Positions 8,564-19,257 of a stretch of 64,000 nt of DNA are shown one piece after another (position 1 is the first letter of the stretch; every line of letters starts with the position of its first letter). Source of the stretch: Prochlorococcus sp. AG-402-K14 (GTDB taxonomy: Bacteria > Cyanobacteriota > Cyanobacteriia > PCC-6307 > Cyanobiaceae); the NCBI GenBank assembly GCA_003216815.1, contig QCIG01000002.1, positions 1 through 64,000 on the forward strand. Direction: 5' to 3'. The position numbers and the translations under genes are program-made. A model generated the notes under the pieces. The model was not told the DNA's origin, made no database searches, and saw only the letters and a program-made list of their open reading frames with translations.

Positions 8564-9451
8564 TTATTTGTCAAGCTTCTTATGTAATTTGGAATAAAGC
8601 CATTTTCTTTCATAACCTGTTTCTTCGGAGATTTTTCGCGCTGCGGTATTAGATTTCTCTCCTAGCTTTATTAATCTATTTAGTTTATTTAATGCTTCAG
8701 ATTCACTTATTTTGTTTTCTTGTTTATTTTTCGTTCCGCCTAGAACTATTGTAAATTCCCCTTTTGGTTTATTGGTAATAAAATATTGAAGCACCTCTCC
8801 TATAGTCTTTCCAATCATTTGTTCGTATCTTTTCGTAAGTTCTCTCGCAATTTGCATAGGGCGTTCTTTTCCACATGAAATAGATAATTCTTCTAAAAGA
8901 TTTATTAATTGATGTGGTGATTCATAGATTATGGTTGTTCTAGTTTCATGCGAAATATCATCTAAACGTTTTCTTCTAATGCTTTGTTTTTTTGGAAGAA
9001 ATCCTTCAAAGCAAAATCTTTCTGAGGGTAATCCACTTATCACTAATGCAGTTGTGGCAGCACAGGGACCAGGTATGCAAATCACATCGTAATTTTTAAA
9101 TCTAGCAACACGCACAAGTTCTTCTCCAGGATCATTTATTCCTGGTAAACCAGCATCACTGATTAGAGCAACACTTCCATCGTTTCCTAATATTTCTAAT
9201 AATTGAGATTGCCGACTTTTGAAATTGTGTTTGTGATAGCTCAGAAGTGGAACTTTTGATTCTATTATTTTCAATAATTGTCCACTTCTTCGAGTATCTT
9301 CACAGGCTATTAGTGATACGGTTTTGAGTATTGATGTTGCCCTTGGAGATAAATCACCTAAGTTTCCTATCGGTGTACCTACTATGTAAAGAGTTCCTGG
9401 GCAAGGTTCTAATCTTTCTTTTTTAGGCTGTTGACCGTTAATTAAATCCAT
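8564..9451 (-). CDS. rsmI: 16S rRNA (cytidine(1402)-2'-O)-methyltransferase RsmI
   Basis: 295 residues, normal for the family. RsmI 2'-O-methylates C1402 in the decoding centre of 16S rRNA using SAM. The N-terminus has the tetrapyrrole-methylase-fold signature YIVGTPIGNLGDLSPRA. It is followed by CEDTRRSG, the SDAGLPGINDPGEE loop and the FEGFLPKK segment, all diagnostic of RsmI. The start codon is separated by one nucleotide from the start of the divergent phosphatase gene, so each promoter or leader must reach into the other gene. Confidence 0.95.
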   Translation of the reverse strand: MDLINGQQPKKERLEPCPGTLYIVGTPIGNLGDLSPRATSILKTVSLIACEDTRRSGQLLKIIESKVPLLSYHKHNFKSRQSQLLEILGNDGSVALISDAGLPGINDPGEELVRVARFKNYDVICIPGPCAATTALVISGLPSERFCFEGFLPKKQSIRRKRLDDISHETRTTIIYESPHQLINLLEELSISCGKERPMQIARELTKRYEQMIGKTIGEVLQYFITNKPKGEFTIVLGGTKNKQENKISESEALNKLNRLIKLGEKSNTAARKISEETGYERKWLYSKLHKKLDK

Positions 9452-9452
9452 T

Positions 9453-10367
9453 ATGTCAATTGATCCTGTTGTTCCAAAAGATGTCGAATTAACGACTTTA
9501 TTGGATGAACTTAGAAAGCTTAGCTGGGCTGCTGCTGATGTCTTGATGGCTTATTCGAGAGGGCAAGAACCTCCATACGGGTTCCCAAAATCTTTAACGG
9601 TAGAAGAAGGTGGGGATGGACCTGTATCAGCAGCTGATATGGCAGTAAATGAAATATTAATCTCTGGGTTGCAAGATAGTTTTACTTACAAAGAATGGGA
9701 TATTTTAAGCGAAGAAACTTCTAAGGAAAAAACTTTTCAGGGAAACAATTATATAAATGATTGGTGTTGGATTCTTGATCCACTCGATGGAACAAAAGAT
9801 TTTCTTCAAGGATCTGAAAATTATGCAGTTCATATTGCTTTGGCCTATAAGCAGAAGCCAAAAATAGGAATTGTTTTGATCCCTGAAAAAAATGAGTTAT
9901 GGTTTGGAATTATTGGTAATGGTGCTTGGTGCGAGAATCGTAATGGTTTTAAAAAGCATATTTCCTTTAGCAAACGGGTAGATATCTCTGAACTTGTTCT
10001 AGTCTCAAGCAAAAATCATCAACAATCAAAACTTCTAAAACTGGTTTCAACTTTGTGCTTTGCCGAGACAAAAAAAATAGGGAGTGTTGGTTGCAAAGTT
10101 GCATCTATTTTGAGAGGAGAAGCAGATGTTTATATTTCTCTTTCTGGAAAAACTTCACCAAAAGATTGGGATATGGCCGCTCCTCATGCACTTATTGAGG
10201 CAGCTGGAGGGGTTTTTTCACATGCAGATGGAACAAAATTGATGTACCAAAATGCCAACTATTCTCAGCATGGCTGTCTAATAGCCAGTCATGGAAAATC
10301 ACATCAAAAAATTTGTCAAAAAACTATGGAGTTTTTTTCGTTAGAGGAACCGAATTATAAAGTCTGA
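9453..10367 (+). CDS. cysQ: 3'(2'),5'-bisphosphate nucleotidase / inositol monophosphatase family (CysQ-like)
   Basis: 304-residue Mg-dependent phosphatase. The family metal-binding motif is DPLDGTKDF, preceded by an acidic EE pair at the end of LSEETS. The second motif WDMAAPHALIEAAGG lies near the C-terminus. In cyanobacteria such proteins remove the 3'-phosphate of PAP made in sulfate assimilation or by sulfotransferases; related members dephosphorylate inositol phosphate, so the substrate is inferred. Convergent with pnp, with only 2 nt between the stops. The first ATG is used, but the conserved part begins some 20 residues in. Confidence 0.85.
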   Translation: MSIDPVVPKDVELTTLLDELRKLSWAAADVLMAYSRGQEPPYGFPKSLTVEEGGDGPVSAADMAVNEILISGLQDSFTYKEWDILSEETSKEKTFQGNNYINDWCWILDPLDGTKDFLQGSENYAVHIALAYKQKPKIGIVLIPEKNELWFGIIGNGAWCENRNGFKKHISFSKRVDISELVLVSSKNHQQSKLLKLVSTLCFAETKKIGSVGCKVASILRGEADVYISLSGKTSPKDWDMAAPHALIEAAGGVFSHADGTKLMYQNANYSQHGCLIASHGKSHQKICQKTMEFFSLEEPNYKV

Positions 10368-10369
10368 TT

Positions 10370-12538
10370 TTAAGTAAGAGGAGCCACAGGAGTAGGAGTG
10401 GGCTCAGGATAATTATTCATGCCTCCATTTTGAGGTACTCCCCTTAAAGTTAAATTAATACGTCCTCTATTATCTATTTCTCTTACCCTTACAGTTACTT
10501 GGTCTCCAACTTTTACAACATCTTCAACTTTTTCCACTCTTGCTTCAGATAATTGAGAAATATGAATCATTCCTTCCTTTCCAGGAAGGATCTCTACAAA
10601 TGCACCAATTGGAATGATTCTCGTGATAGAACCAGAGAAAATTTCTCCTTCATGTACTTTCCTTGTTAAACCTTCAATAATTCTTTGTGCCTCTTCTGCA
10701 GCGGCTCCATCATGGGATGCAATAGTTACTATTCCACCATCCTCAATATCTATTTTGGTGTTAGTTCTTTCAGTAATTCCTTTTATTGTTCTTCCGCCAG
10801 GGCCAATAACAGTTCCAATAAGTTCTGGATCTATTCTAAAGCTTAAAAGTCTAGGGGCATGAGGAGAAAGATTATCTTTTGGTGTTTCAATCGCCTCTAA
10901 CATTTTTCCTAATATATGTGTTCTTGCAGGAAGAGCTTGATTGATAGCTTCTCCAATTGTCTCAATTGAAAGTCCAGTTATCTTCATATCCATTTGCAAT
11001 GCGGTAATTCCTTTTTCTGTCCCCGCAACTTTGAAATCCATATCACCAAGAAAATCTTCAATCCCTTGAATATCAGTTAATATTCTTACCTCTTTCCCTT
11101 CTTTTATTAGACCCATAGCTGCCCCAGCTACAGGGGCTTTTAAAGGTACTCCTGCATCCATTAAAGCCAAAGTGCTTCCGCATACTGAAGCCATAGAAGT
11201 TGAACCATTTGAACTCAAAACTTCACTAACAACTCTCAGAACATAAGGAAAAGTATCTTTAGCTGGCAGCACTGGCATTAAAGCCCTTTCTGCTAGAGCT
11301 CCATGACCAACTTCTCTTCTACCAGGAGTTCTCATTGGCCTAGTTTCTCCAACTGAGTAAGGCGGGAAGTTGTAGTGATGAATATAGGTCTTATCAGTGT
11401 TTGGGTTTAAATCGTCCATTTCTTGTGCATCGCTTGGAGTTCCCAATGTCGCTGTAGAAAGGACTTGAGTTAAGCCTCTTTGAAATAAAGCTGATCCATG
11501 AACTCTGTTAGGTAAAACAGCAGCAGCTGAATCAATTTCTCTAACTTCATTTAATTCTCTTCCATCAACTCTTTTCCCTTCCTTCATTATCTGATCTCTC
11601 ATTAATTTTTTGGTTAGAGATTTATAACTATTTTCTAATAACTTGCTATTGGAAGAAATAGCTTTTTTAACAGCATTATCATCTTTTAGCCCATCTATTT
11701 TTGAAGAAATATTAGTCTTAATTTCTTCAATTTTGTTATCCCTTTCTTCTTTTGTTTGTTCGAAGTTTTTGAGAACTTCACTAATTGGTTTTGTACAATT
11801 TTTATCTAAATAATTTGAAATTGTGTCATCGATTTGAGGGGCTTCAGGTGTCTCTTGTTTGATTCCTGATTCTTTTAAGACTTCTCTCTGAGCATTGATT
11901 AACTCAGTAATTGCTTCATATCCAAAATCAATAGCTTCAATAACGTCTTGTTCTGTGAGTTGATTTGCTCCAGCTTCAACCATTACGACACCATCAGGAG
12001 TTCCTGCAACAACTAGGTCAAGATCACCTCTTTCAATCTCTCGATAACTCGGATTAAGAACAAAGTCATCTCCTAATAGTCCAACTCGCACAGCAGCCAT
12101 AGGTCCCTGGAAGGGAATACCCGCTATTAATGTTGCCATTGAAGCTCCAGTTACAGCTAAAACATCTGCAGGAACTCTTTCATCTAAGGATAGACATGTC
12201 GCAACTATTTGAATATCGTCTCTCATCCAACCAGGAAAAAGAGGCCTCATTGGACGATCAATAAGTCTTGAAATTAAAGTTGCTCTTTCTGGAGGGCGTC
12301 CTTCTCGACGCATAAAACTTCCTGGAATCCTTCCTGCCGCATAAAGCCTTTCTTCGTAATCACACATTAAAGGTAGGAAATCAACCCCTTCTCGACCTGT
12401 TGTTTTTGTCGCTGTTACTAGAACGGAGGTGTCCCCACATTCAATCAATACTGAACCACCAGCCTGTGGGGCAAATCTTCCTGTAGTGAGCTTTATCTCT
12501 CTACCATCGAAGGAAACGGATTTTGTCTGACCTTGCAC
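10370..12538 (-). CDS. pnp: Polyribonucleotide nucleotidyltransferase (PNPase)
   Basis: 722-residue phosphorolytic 3'-5' exoribonuclease and polyadenylating enzyme; it acts in the cytoplasm as a trimer. Two RNase PH domains are seen. The first begins with [20 protein letters not shown] and holds the [21 protein letters not shown] segment. The second holds [10 protein letters not shown] and the catalytic region [16 protein letters not shown] domain ([13 protein letters not shown]) and an S1 domain ([15 protein letters not shown]) close the protein. Length and domain order are standard. It is a stand-alone minus-strand gene. Confidence 0.98.
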   Translation of the reverse strand: MQGQTKSVSFDGREIKLTTGRFAPQAGGSVLIECGDTSVLVTATKTTGREGVDFLPLMCDYEERLYAAGRIPGSFMRREGRPPERATLISRLIDRPMRPLFPGWMRDDIQIVATCLSLDERVPADVLAVTGASMATLIAGIPFQGPMAAVRVGLLGDDFVLNPSYREIERGDLDLVVAGTPDGVVMVEAGANQLTEQDVIEAIDFGYEAITELINAQREVLKESGIKQETPEAPQIDDTISNYLDKNCTKPISEVLKNFEQTKEERDNKIEEIKTNISSKIDGLKDDNAVKKAISSNSKLLENSYKSLTKKLMRDQIMKEGKRVDGRELNEVREIDSAAAVLPNRVHGSALFQRGLTQVLSTATLGTPSDAQEMDDLNPNTDKTYIHHYNFPPYSVGETRPMRTPGRREVGHGALAERALMPVLPAKDTFPYVLRVVSEVLSSNGSTSMASVCGSTLALMDAGVPLKAPVAGAAMGLIKEGKEVRILTDIQGIEDFLGDMDFKVAGTEKGITALQMDMKITGLSIETIGEAINQALPARTHILGKMLEAIETPKDNLSPHAPRLLSFRIDPELIGTVIGPGGRTIKGITERTNTKIDIEDGGIVTIASHDGAAAEEAQRIIEGLTRKVHEGEIFSGSITRIIPIGAFVEILPGKEGMIHISQLSEARVEKVEDVVKVGDQVTVRVREIDNRGRINLTLRGVPQNGGMNNYPEPTPTPVAPLT

Positions 12539-12649
12539 TTTGCTTTATAGCTTTTTGTCTTTATACATTCTTACACTTAATGGGACTAATTGAGTAAAAA
12601 TCTCGATAGATTTGTTTCTTAGAGGAAACAATTACCACAATTACTGAAA

Positions 12650-12690
12650 AGAAAAAACTAAAAAAAGTGGGAGATATAATCTTTCCCACT
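12650..12690 (-). terminator. Rho-independent terminator of rpsN
   Basis: On the minus strand a 7-bp stem (AGTGGGA with TCCCACT, arms at about 12666-12672 and 12684-12690) is followed by a T-run. It lies about 30 nt past the rpsN stop and would end its transcript before pnp. Confidence 0.75.
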
Positions 12691-12719
12691 CCTCGTGATA
12701 TTGAATTATCTTTTATTTT

Positions 12720-13022
12720 TTACCAGCTTGATTTTACGACGCCTGGCAATTCACCACTATGAGCCCTAGCTCTAAGTTGATTTCTGCAAAGTCCAAAATC
12801 TCTATATACCCCTCTTGGCTTTCCAGTCGCCCAACAACGATTCCTAATTCTGTTTGGCGCGCAATTTCTTGGTAAAGATTGAATTTTTCTATGGATTTCT
12901 AGTCTCTCCATAGGATCTTTGGCTGATTTAAAGGCATCAATAAGAGTTTTACGCTTTGCCGCGTATCTTTCTACGAGTTTCTTGCGCTTTACATCACGCG
13001 CTATCATTGACTTTTTGGCCAT
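12720..13022 (-). CDS. rpsN: 30S ribosomal protein S14
   Basis: 100 residues, the normal length, when started at [17 protein letters not shown] (13022); a longer frame with a TTG start at 13043 adds seven residues that do not fit the family. The C-terminal [20 protein letters not shown] segment is the S14 signature. This is the long, non-zinc form, since the CxxC motifs of the short form are absent. Single-gene unit with its own terminator downstream. Confidence 0.97.
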   Translation of the reverse strand: MAKKSMIARDVKRKKLVERYAAKRKTLIDAFKSAKDPMERLEIHRKIQSLPRNCAPNRIRNRCWATGKPRGVYRDFGLCRNQLRARAHSGELPGVVKSSW

Positions 13023-13147
13023 TAAGGGGCTTATCTTGCTCAATTGAATAATATTTTAACTCCTTGCATGATTGTTTTAACCCATTATCAAAGATTTATT
13101 TTTGAAATATGGCTTGGATTTAAAAAATAAAGATATTCTAAGATAAA

Positions 13148-14230
13148 TTATTTATGGACAAATTGCTGAAATAAAGAGAGTTGTGTTGTATCGCGAATTA
13201 TCAAAACAACACTGAGTCCTACAAGTAAAACAAATCCTGATTGCATAAAAGCCAATTGAATTTTTTCGGGGACTGGTTTCCCTCTTATAGTCTCTAAAAT
13301 AAGAAGGGCCATCTGTCCTCCATCTAGAAGTGGTAGTGGTAGTGAGTTGAGAACTGCAAGATTTATAGAAACTAAAGCAGAAAAAAGTACAAGTCCAGAA
13401 CCGCCTTGTTCTGAAAGCTGAGCTCCAATTTCAACAATTTTTACAGGCCCACTTAACTGCTGAGCAGTTGAAGAAAAATTAGTAATCAAGCTTTTATAGC
13501 CAATAACAGTTCTACTTAGTAATTCATAAAATTGTGAATTTGAGCTATTAAATATTTCACTAATATTCTTTGCTTTAGATACTTGATTTGGAAGATTTGG
13601 TTGTAACTGTGCTCCTATCCTTCCATTCCCTTCATTGTCAGCGGGAGTTATAGAAACTGTATTGCTTTCATAATTATTAACTCTCTCAAAAATTAATTCT
13701 TTACCTGATGAACTCTGAATAATATTGACTAAATTAATTATTCCCTCTTTACCGCTACCCAGGGCTTCCCCATTTACGCTCATTATTCGATCTCCTGCAA
13801 CTAATCCTGATTTAAAGGCAGGTTCATTTGGCTGAATTCCCATAATTATTACCCCTGGCTCAGGTTGATTAGGAATCCCTACAAAGCTTGCTTGACCAAT
13901 AAGTACTATCCAAGCAAGTAATAAATTTGCTATTACTCCTGCTGAAATAACTAATGCTCTCTGATGAATTGGTCTATTTTTTAATAGATCAGGGTCATTA
14001 GGTTGGACTAATGAATCGGTTTCTTCATCGGGAAAGGAAACAAATCCACCTAACGGAAGAGATCTAATTGAATAAGTTATTCCATTTATTTCTTTTTTCA
14101 AAAGAGCTGGTCCAAAACCAATGGAAAACCCACTGACTTTAATTTTTTGGAGTATTGCAGCTAAAAAATGTCCAGCTTCATGAAAAAAAATCAGAAGGCC
14201 GAGTACAGCTATAGATAAAAGGACGTTCAT
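13148..14230 (-). CDS. RseP-type site-2 membrane metalloprotease
   Basis: 360 residues. The zinc-binding HEAGH motif lies in the first helix (residues 17-21). A PDZ domain (about 110-190, containing GIQPNEPAFKSGLVAGDRI) follows. The C-terminal SLPLPLLDGGQM segment supplies the third zinc ligand. Family members cut transmembrane substrates inside the bilayer, such as anti-sigma factors; the cyanobacterial substrate is not known from this sequence. It starts 19 nt after the serS stop on the same strand, suggesting co-transcription. Confidence 0.92.
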   Translation of the reverse strand: MNVLLSIAVLGLLIFFHEAGHFLAAILQKIKVSGFSIGFGPALLKKEINGITYSIRSLPLGGFVSFPDEETDSLVQPNDPDLLKNRPIHQRALVISAGVIANLLLAWIVLIGQASFVGIPNQPEPGVIIMGIQPNEPAFKSGLVAGDRIMSVNGEALGSGKEGIINLVNIIQSSSGKELIFERVNNYESNTVSITPADNEGNGRIGAQLQPNLPNQVSKAKNISEIFNSSNSQFYELLSRTVIGYKSLITNFSSTAQQLSGPVKIVEIGAQLSEQGGSGLVLFSALVSINLAVLNSLPLPLLDGGQMALLILETIRGKPVPEKIQLAFMQSGFVLLVGLSVVLIIRDTTQLSLFQQFVHK

Positions 14231-14249
14231 TAATTAGATTTTGATTGCG

Positions 14250-15530
14250 TTATTCTGGCTTTAATTTGTTCGAACCGAAGTAAGGTATTAAGGCTTTTGG
14301 CAAATTGATACTTCCATCAGGTTGTTGACCATTCTCCAAAATCGCAGCCATAGTGCGACCTATTGCGAGCCCACTTCCATTTAAAGTGTGCAAAAGTATA
14401 TTTTTTTTATTGTTATCTTTTGTTCGTATTGAGGATCGTCTGGCTTGAAAATCTCCACAATTGCTGCAACTTGATATCTCTCTGAAGGCATTCGCACCTG
14501 GAAGCCATACCTCCAAATCATAAGTTTTTTTTGCCGAGAAACCTAAATCTCCTGTGCAAAGCTGAATTACTCGATATGGAAGTTCAAGTTCTTGAAGTAC
14601 AGATTCTGCATCAGAGGTGATTTGTTCTAAAGCCTTTTCAGATTTTTCTGGAGAAGAGAACCAATACAATTCAACTTTATTAAATTGATGAAGTCTTATT
14701 AGGCCTCTAGTGTCTCTACCGTAACTTCCAGCTTCTCTTCTGAAGCAAGGACTATAAGCAACGTATTTTAAGGGGAGTAAATCTTTAGGGATAATCTCAC
14801 CTCGATGAAGAGATGTTAAGGGCACTTCTGCAGTAGGAGTAAGCCATAAATCATCATCTGCACATCGAAAACTTTCTTCTGCAAATTTTGGAAGCTGTCC
14901 TGATCCAGTAAGACTAGCTGTGTTTACAAGTGCTGGAGGAAGAACTTCTAAATATCCTTTCTTAACATGTAAATCAAGCATAAAATTTATGAGTGATCTC
15001 TCAAGTTTTGCAGCTTGGTTGAAAAGGGTTACAAATCGGCTTTTTGCTATCAATGATGATCTCTCACTATCCCAGAGGTTTAATTGATTAGCAATTTCCC
15101 AATGTTCTTTAAGATTATTTCCTGAAAAAGGTTTACCCCATCTTCTTATTTCCTTATTATCATTTTCGTTTTTTCCTTTAAGAGAATCTTTTGCTGGAAG
15201 ATTAGGTAAAACAAGTATTTGTTCATTTAATTCTTTTGATATTGATTTTTCTTCTTCTTCAATAACACTAACTTGTTTTTTTATTTCATTTCCTTTGATG
15301 CGAAGTTTTAAAATCTCTTCCGAACTTTGAGAAAGGCCTTCTTTAATTTTTTTTCCAACCTCTTTGCCAATTGAATTTCCCTCAGCTTGTAGAATATTTC
15401 TCTTTTCTTCGAGCTCTTTAAGATCTTTACATAATTTTTGAAGAGGACCTAAATCAAGATTCATTCCTCTTGAATTAAGACCTTCCTCAATTAAATTAGG
15501 ATTGTTTCTTAGTATTCTCTGGTCTATCAC
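14250..15530 (-). CDS. serS: Seryl-tRNA synthetase
   Basis: 426 residues, a normal class II seryl-tRNA synthetase. The N-terminal third is a long alpha-helical coiled-coil arm (about 30-110, rich in Lys and Glu) that binds the tRNA-Ser variable arm. Class II motif 2 reads FRREAGSYGRDTRGL, and motif 3 is NGSGLAIGRTMAAILEN. A CSNCGDFQARR segment typical of SerRS precedes motif 3. It charges tRNA-Ser species, including the CGA isoacceptor encoded at 44004. Confidence 0.98.
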   Translation of the reverse strand: MIDQRILRNNPNLIEEGLNSRGMNLDLGPLQKLCKDLKELEEKRNILQAEGNSIGKEVGKKIKEGLSQSSEEILKLRIKGNEIKKQVSVIEEEEKSISKELNEQILVLPNLPAKDSLKGKNENDNKEIRRWGKPFSGNNLKEHWEIANQLNLWDSERSSLIAKSRFVTLFNQAAKLERSLINFMLDLHVKKGYLEVLPPALVNTASLTGSGQLPKFAEESFRCADDDLWLTPTAEVPLTSLHRGEIIPKDLLPLKYVAYSPCFRREAGSYGRDTRGLIRLHQFNKVELYWFSSPEKSEKALEQITSDAESVLQELELPYRVIQLCTGDLGFSAKKTYDLEVWLPGANAFREISSCSNCGDFQARRSSIRTKDNNKKNILLHTLNGSGLAIGRTMAAILENGQQPDGSINLPKALIPYFGSNKLKPE

Positions 15531-15653
15531 TATATGAATGATGAAGTCCTTTCAGACTAAACGTTAATTGTTCCAATAAATAATCATACTTTTAGATTTC
15601 TTCTGAATTAAGAAATTTTTATAGGATTACTAAACAAAAATATAGGGAAAATT

Positions 15654-17132
15654 TTAAAAAAGTTTAGGTGATGAAGCTCTTGCTCTTCCACTTGAAGCCC
15701 ATTCTTTTAAAGATTCAAGTTGTTCTCTTGCAGTTCTTGAAAGAGGAACTAGTTGACTTGATGCAAGTATTAAATCACTTTCGAGTAGCTCTCTTTTTTC
15801 TGCAAATGCAAAATACATTGCCTCTATGATTGATTGTTCTAATTCTGCTCCAGAGAACCCCTCAGTCCTATCAACGGTTGCCGTTAAATCAATTTTTAAA
15901 TTAGGTCTCCTTTTTTGAAGATGAAGCTCAAGAATGCTATGCCTTTCGTTTTTAGTTGGTAATTCCAGCATGAAAATCTCATCAAATCTACCTTTTCTCA
16001 GTAGCTCAGGAGGAAGTTTATCTATTCCATTTGCAGTTGCTACTAGAAAAACAGAAGAAGTCTTTTCTGACATCCAAGTGAGAATATTTGCAAGAACTCT
16101 TTGACTTGTTCCTCCGTCACTCCTTCCATCTCCACCAAAAGCTTTGTCAATTTCGTCAATCCATAAAATGCAAGGAGACATAGCCTCAGCTCGTTGAATA
16201 GTCTCTCTTGTACGCGCTTCACTAGCTCCAACTAAACCAGCAAATAACCTTCCTACATCAAGTCTTAATAATGGCATCGACCAACTATTGGCTATTGCTT
16301 TTGCTACCAGAGACTTTCCTGTACCTTGAGGGCCAACGAGCAAAACCCCTTTAGGTAAAGGCAATCCAAAATCTTTTGCTTCTTCTGAGAAAGCTTGTTT
16401 TCTTTGCTTTAACCAATCTTTCAAAATTTGCAAACCACCAACATCATTTGGAGATTTATTTGTTTTGCAATATTCCAGTACCTCGCTACGAGCAATAGAT
16501 TGACGTTTTTCTTCTAAGACTTCTATTAGATCTTCTTTCCCAATTTGACCTCTTTGAGCAAGAGCTCTAGCGGCAACCTTCCGAATTCTTGATTCACTTA
16601 GGCCGCTACATGCATTTGTAAGTTCTTTTAATACGTTTTCTTCTAATTGAGAGTTGCTAACCTCAGCAATATTAGATAAAAGTGTTTGAATTTCATTTTC
16701 TTTAGGTAAGGGGAGATCAAGAATTGTTAGGTCTTCTTCTAAATCATTTGAAGGACTCCATAATCCAGAACTGATAATTATTGAATGAGGCGTTGAACGA
16801 AGATTAATAGTTAAATTTTTCAGCATTCTTAGAATGCCTGGGTCTTCACAAAAATGGTGAAAATCTTTTAACAGGAGAATAGTAGGAGAATTATTGTCCT
16901 GTTTTTTTAACCATTCAAGTACAGCCATTGGTTGCTTAGACGCAATATTATTGGAATTAAGAATATTGTTGATTCCATCTATATAGTCCCAAGTCGCAAG
17001 TCTTCTTGGAGAAAGCCTCTTAGTCGAATTTTTTAGAAGAGTTTCAACTCTTTCTTCTTCATTGCTCCTTATCCAAATAATAGGAGTTCTTGCTCTAATA
17101 AGTAGATCAAGTTGTTCATCCCAATTAGACAT
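15654..17132 (-). CDS. Ycf46-type AAA ATPase
   Basis: 492 residues. The N-terminal third is a degenerate ATPase-like region (WIRSNEEERVETLLKN). A full AAA module occupies the C-terminal half, with Walker A GPQGTGKS at about 262-269, Walker B CILWIDEIDKA, and sensor/arginine-finger sequences LLRKGRFDE. This matches the Ycf46 family, widespread in cyanobacteria and plastids and linked to CO2 response and photosynthesis regulation; the precise role is unresolved. Independent unit upstream of serS. Confidence 0.9.
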   Translation of the reverse strand: MSNWDEQLDLLIRARTPIIWIRSNEEERVETLLKNSTKRLSPRRLATWDYIDGINNILNSNNIASKQPMAVLEWLKKQDNNSPTILLLKDFHHFCEDPGILRMLKNLTINLRSTPHSIIISSGLWSPSNDLEEDLTILDLPLPKENEIQTLLSNIAEVSNSQLEENVLKELTNACSGLSESRIRKVAARALAQRGQIGKEDLIEVLEEKRQSIARSEVLEYCKTNKSPNDVGGLQILKDWLKQRKQAFSEEAKDFGLPLPKGVLLVGPQGTGKSLVAKAIANSWSMPLLRLDVGRLFAGLVGASEARTRETIQRAEAMSPCILWIDEIDKAFGGDGRSDGGTSQRVLANILTWMSEKTSSVFLVATANGIDKLPPELLRKGRFDEIFMLELPTKNERHSILELHLQKRRPNLKIDLTATVDRTEGFSGAELEQSIIEAMYFAFAEKRELLESDLILASSQLVPLSRTAREQLESLKEWASSGRARASSPKLF

Positions 17133-17188
17133 CAGTTATTGTTTTGATTCTAGTATTGATGAATTAATATAATAAGCTCTAGCAAAAA

Positions 17189-18337
17189 TTATTTATTGCT
17201 CTTTGGTTCAAAAGGTAATCTATCAGAGTCGTTTATGATCTCTGAATTTACAGAGATAGCAGGCTTTTCCTTTTGCTTAAGTTGATCATCAAGAATTTTT
17301 TGCAAATTCTCTGGTAAGGCTTCTCTGCTAAGAAGAAATGTTTGCAAACCTTGGAAAATATTTGCAATAACCATATAAAGCAAAACACCAGCTGGCAATG
17401 GAAAGAATAAAAACATTCCAGTTATCATCACTGGTGTGATTTTATTTGCAGTTGATTGCTGTTTGTTTTCAGGCATGCCTCTGCCTGAGAGAACTTGGGA
17501 AATGACAAGAGTTAAACCAAAACTTGCTACTAAAATTGCAATATCCCAATGAATCGCACCATCAACATAAAACCCAACATTTCCTAAAGCTTTTATAAAC
17601 AAGAATCCACTTTTAGCTGCTAAACCAGGTATCTTTGCCTCTACAGTCGCATCTCCTGGGGCAAGTGCGTTTACAGTCCCATCAGAAGAAACCTTTACAA
17701 TATCTTCCCCTTTAGTGACTTTCCAGGAAGGTGAGAATTTTGGACCATCTTCATATTTCTTTATTTCGTTGATATAGGACTCTCCACTCAAGGTTTGCAA
17801 ATTTATTTTGACTGTTTCACCTGATCCGATTTTTGTACCGCTTGGAAGAGATGCAATAACTGGAAAATGATTTTTTTCGGTTATGAATATTGAATGTTTA
17901 GCTGTCTTAAAAGGTTTTGGTTCAACAGCAGCTATTTGGTCTGATGGAAGAACTTTGAAATTTACTAAATAAGGAACATCAGCGAAAGGTGAGCCCCTCA
18001 ATGTCGCAAATAAAGCAAATAAAATTGGCATTTGAACAAGTAGAGGAAGGCATCCAGCTAAAGGGCTTCCGAATTCGCCCATCAATTTACCTAATTCTTC
18101 TTGCTGCTTTTGAGGATTGCTTGCATAACGACTTTTGATCTCAGCCTGTCTTTTTTGCATGACTGGCTGGGCTATCTTCATTCTTCTAGCGCTTCTAATA
18201 GAACCTGCACTTAGAGGAAAAAGTGCTAAGCGGATAACTATTGTTAATGCGACAATCGCTAGTCCATAACTTGGAACTAATCCGTAGAAAAAATCTAGGA
18301 TCGGGATAAGTAGATTGTCTGAGATGTACCCGATCAC
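17189..18337 (-). CDS. yidC: Membrane protein insertase YidC/Oxa1
   Basis: 382 residues. The first helix is followed by the conserved [14 protein letters not shown] and [16 protein letters not shown] segments, then a helical hairpin [20 protein letters not shown] typical of YidC. A cyanobacteria-type insertion of about 130 residues, with a beta-rich Ig-like or BIG2-like stretch ([20 protein letters not shown]), separates it from the C-terminal helices. A basic tail ends the protein. YidC inserts thylakoid and plasma membrane proteins. It lies in the conserved rpmH-rnpA-PH protein-yidC block. Confidence 0.95.
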   Translation of the reverse strand: MIGYISDNLLIPILDFFYGLVPSYGLAIVALTIVIRLALFPLSAGSIRSARRMKIAQPVMQKRQAEIKSRYASNPQKQQEELGKLMGEFGSPLAGCLPLLVQMPILFALFATLRGSPFADVPYLVNFKVLPSDQIAAVEPKPFKTAKHSIFITEKNHFPVIASLPSGTKIGSGETVKINLQTLSGESYINEIKKYEDGPKFSPSWKVTKGEDIVKVSSDGTVNALAPGDATVEAKIPGLAAKSGFLFIKALGNVGFYVDGAIHWDIAILVASFGLTLVISQVLSGRGMPENKQQSTANKITPVMITGMFLFFPLPAGVLLYMVIANIFQGLQTFLLSREALPENLQKILDDQLKQKEKPAISVNSEIINDSDRLPFEPKSNK

Positions 18338-18421
18338 GGCTTTTAGTTTAGAAAGATTGAGTTTGTTAGGACAGTTTGCCCTAGAAGATGTGTTCTTGTC
18401 TCACATATTTGCAAGTAATCA

Positions 18422-18832
18422 TTAGTTTGAAAACCCTTGTACGTCTTTTACGGCCATTTTGGAGATAGAAGATCCAATTTTTTCAGAGATGTAACTTTCG
18501 GTTTCTCGAAAATTTGGAATTGATCTGATCTCAAGGCGAGCTCCATCTTTCAAGACAAGAACCATATCACCATATGATCCTAGCCCTCTTGGAATGGCCC
18601 TTATCTCAGCTATTTGGCTGTAAACCACTTGAGTCATGTCGCGACCAAGCCATCCACCTGTTACAGATATTCTACGGGAGGTGATTTTATATCTAACCCA
18701 AAGAGCTCTTACTAACGCACCAAAAGTAAAAGGTAATCCAATCAATGTTATTCCTGCCATTAAGTTTATTATTAGATCTCCAGAGGCAGGCCCTCCCTCG
18801 TAAAAAATATCTTCATTAGGACTAGTAGTCAT
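18422..18832 (-). CDS. Bacterial PH-domain (DUF304-like) membrane-anchored protein
   Basis: 136 residues. Two hydrophobic segments near the N-terminus (about 20-50) are followed by a bacterial PH-like domain with RYKITSRRISVTGGWLGRD. Function is unknown. The gene is conserved between rnpA and yidC in picocyanobacteria, so a link to membrane biogenesis is plausible. Its start overlaps the rnpA stop by four bases, indicating translational coupling. Confidence 0.8.
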   Translation of the reverse strand: MTTSPNEDIFYEGGPASGDLIINLMAGITLIGLPFTFGALVRALWVRYKITSRRISVTGGWLGRDMTQVVYSQIAEIRAIPRGLGSYGDMVLVLKDGARLEIRSIPNFRETESYISEKIGSSISKMAVKDVQGFSN

Positions 18833-19215
18833 TTTTTTAAACCAGCCTTATTGAGTAGGTTGTCACATTCTTTAAGGAGAGAACTTGTAGGATTTTTCAT
18901 GCAAGAAGGTTTTAAAGAAATAAAAGCCCATATATCTTCATCAACTTTTATTTTAGAAAGTCTATAAGACAAATGGTGGTGAAATAACCGTCGAAGCTTA
19001 TTCCTTGTTACTGATTTTTTGCTTACTTTATTGCTTATTGAGATTGCACATTTAACGGATGCCCTGATCCCTGGGGTCATTAATTTGGCTTGAAGTTTTG
19101 TATTTGGCTTAGTAACTCTAAGTACCATTGAAGAGCTGTAGAACCTTGTTCCTTCTTTATAGATGAAGTCAAAAGATCTATGACCTTTTAGCCTCATATG
19201 TTTTGGCAAGACCAT
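18829..19215 (-). CDS. rnpA: Ribonuclease P protein component
   Basis: 128 residues of basic protein. The RNase P protein signature VSKKSVTRNKLRRLFHHH matches the RNR motif that contacts P RNA. An N-terminal LKGHRSFDFIYKEGTR segment is also typical. It assists the catalytic RNA in 5' processing of tRNAs. It follows rpmH in the usual rpmH-rnpA order with a 42-nt gap and overlaps the next gene by 4 nt. Confidence 0.95.
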   Translation of the reverse strand: MVLPKHMRLKGHRSFDFIYKEGTRFYSSSMVLRVTKPNTKLQAKLMTPGIRASVKCAISISNKVSKKSVTRNKLRRLFHHHLSYRLSKIKVDEDIWAFISLKPSCMKNPTSSLLKECDNLLNKAGLKK

Positions 19216-19257
19216 TAGAAGAAACTTTTAGTTGTAAATATCTTTTTGAGTGAATTT

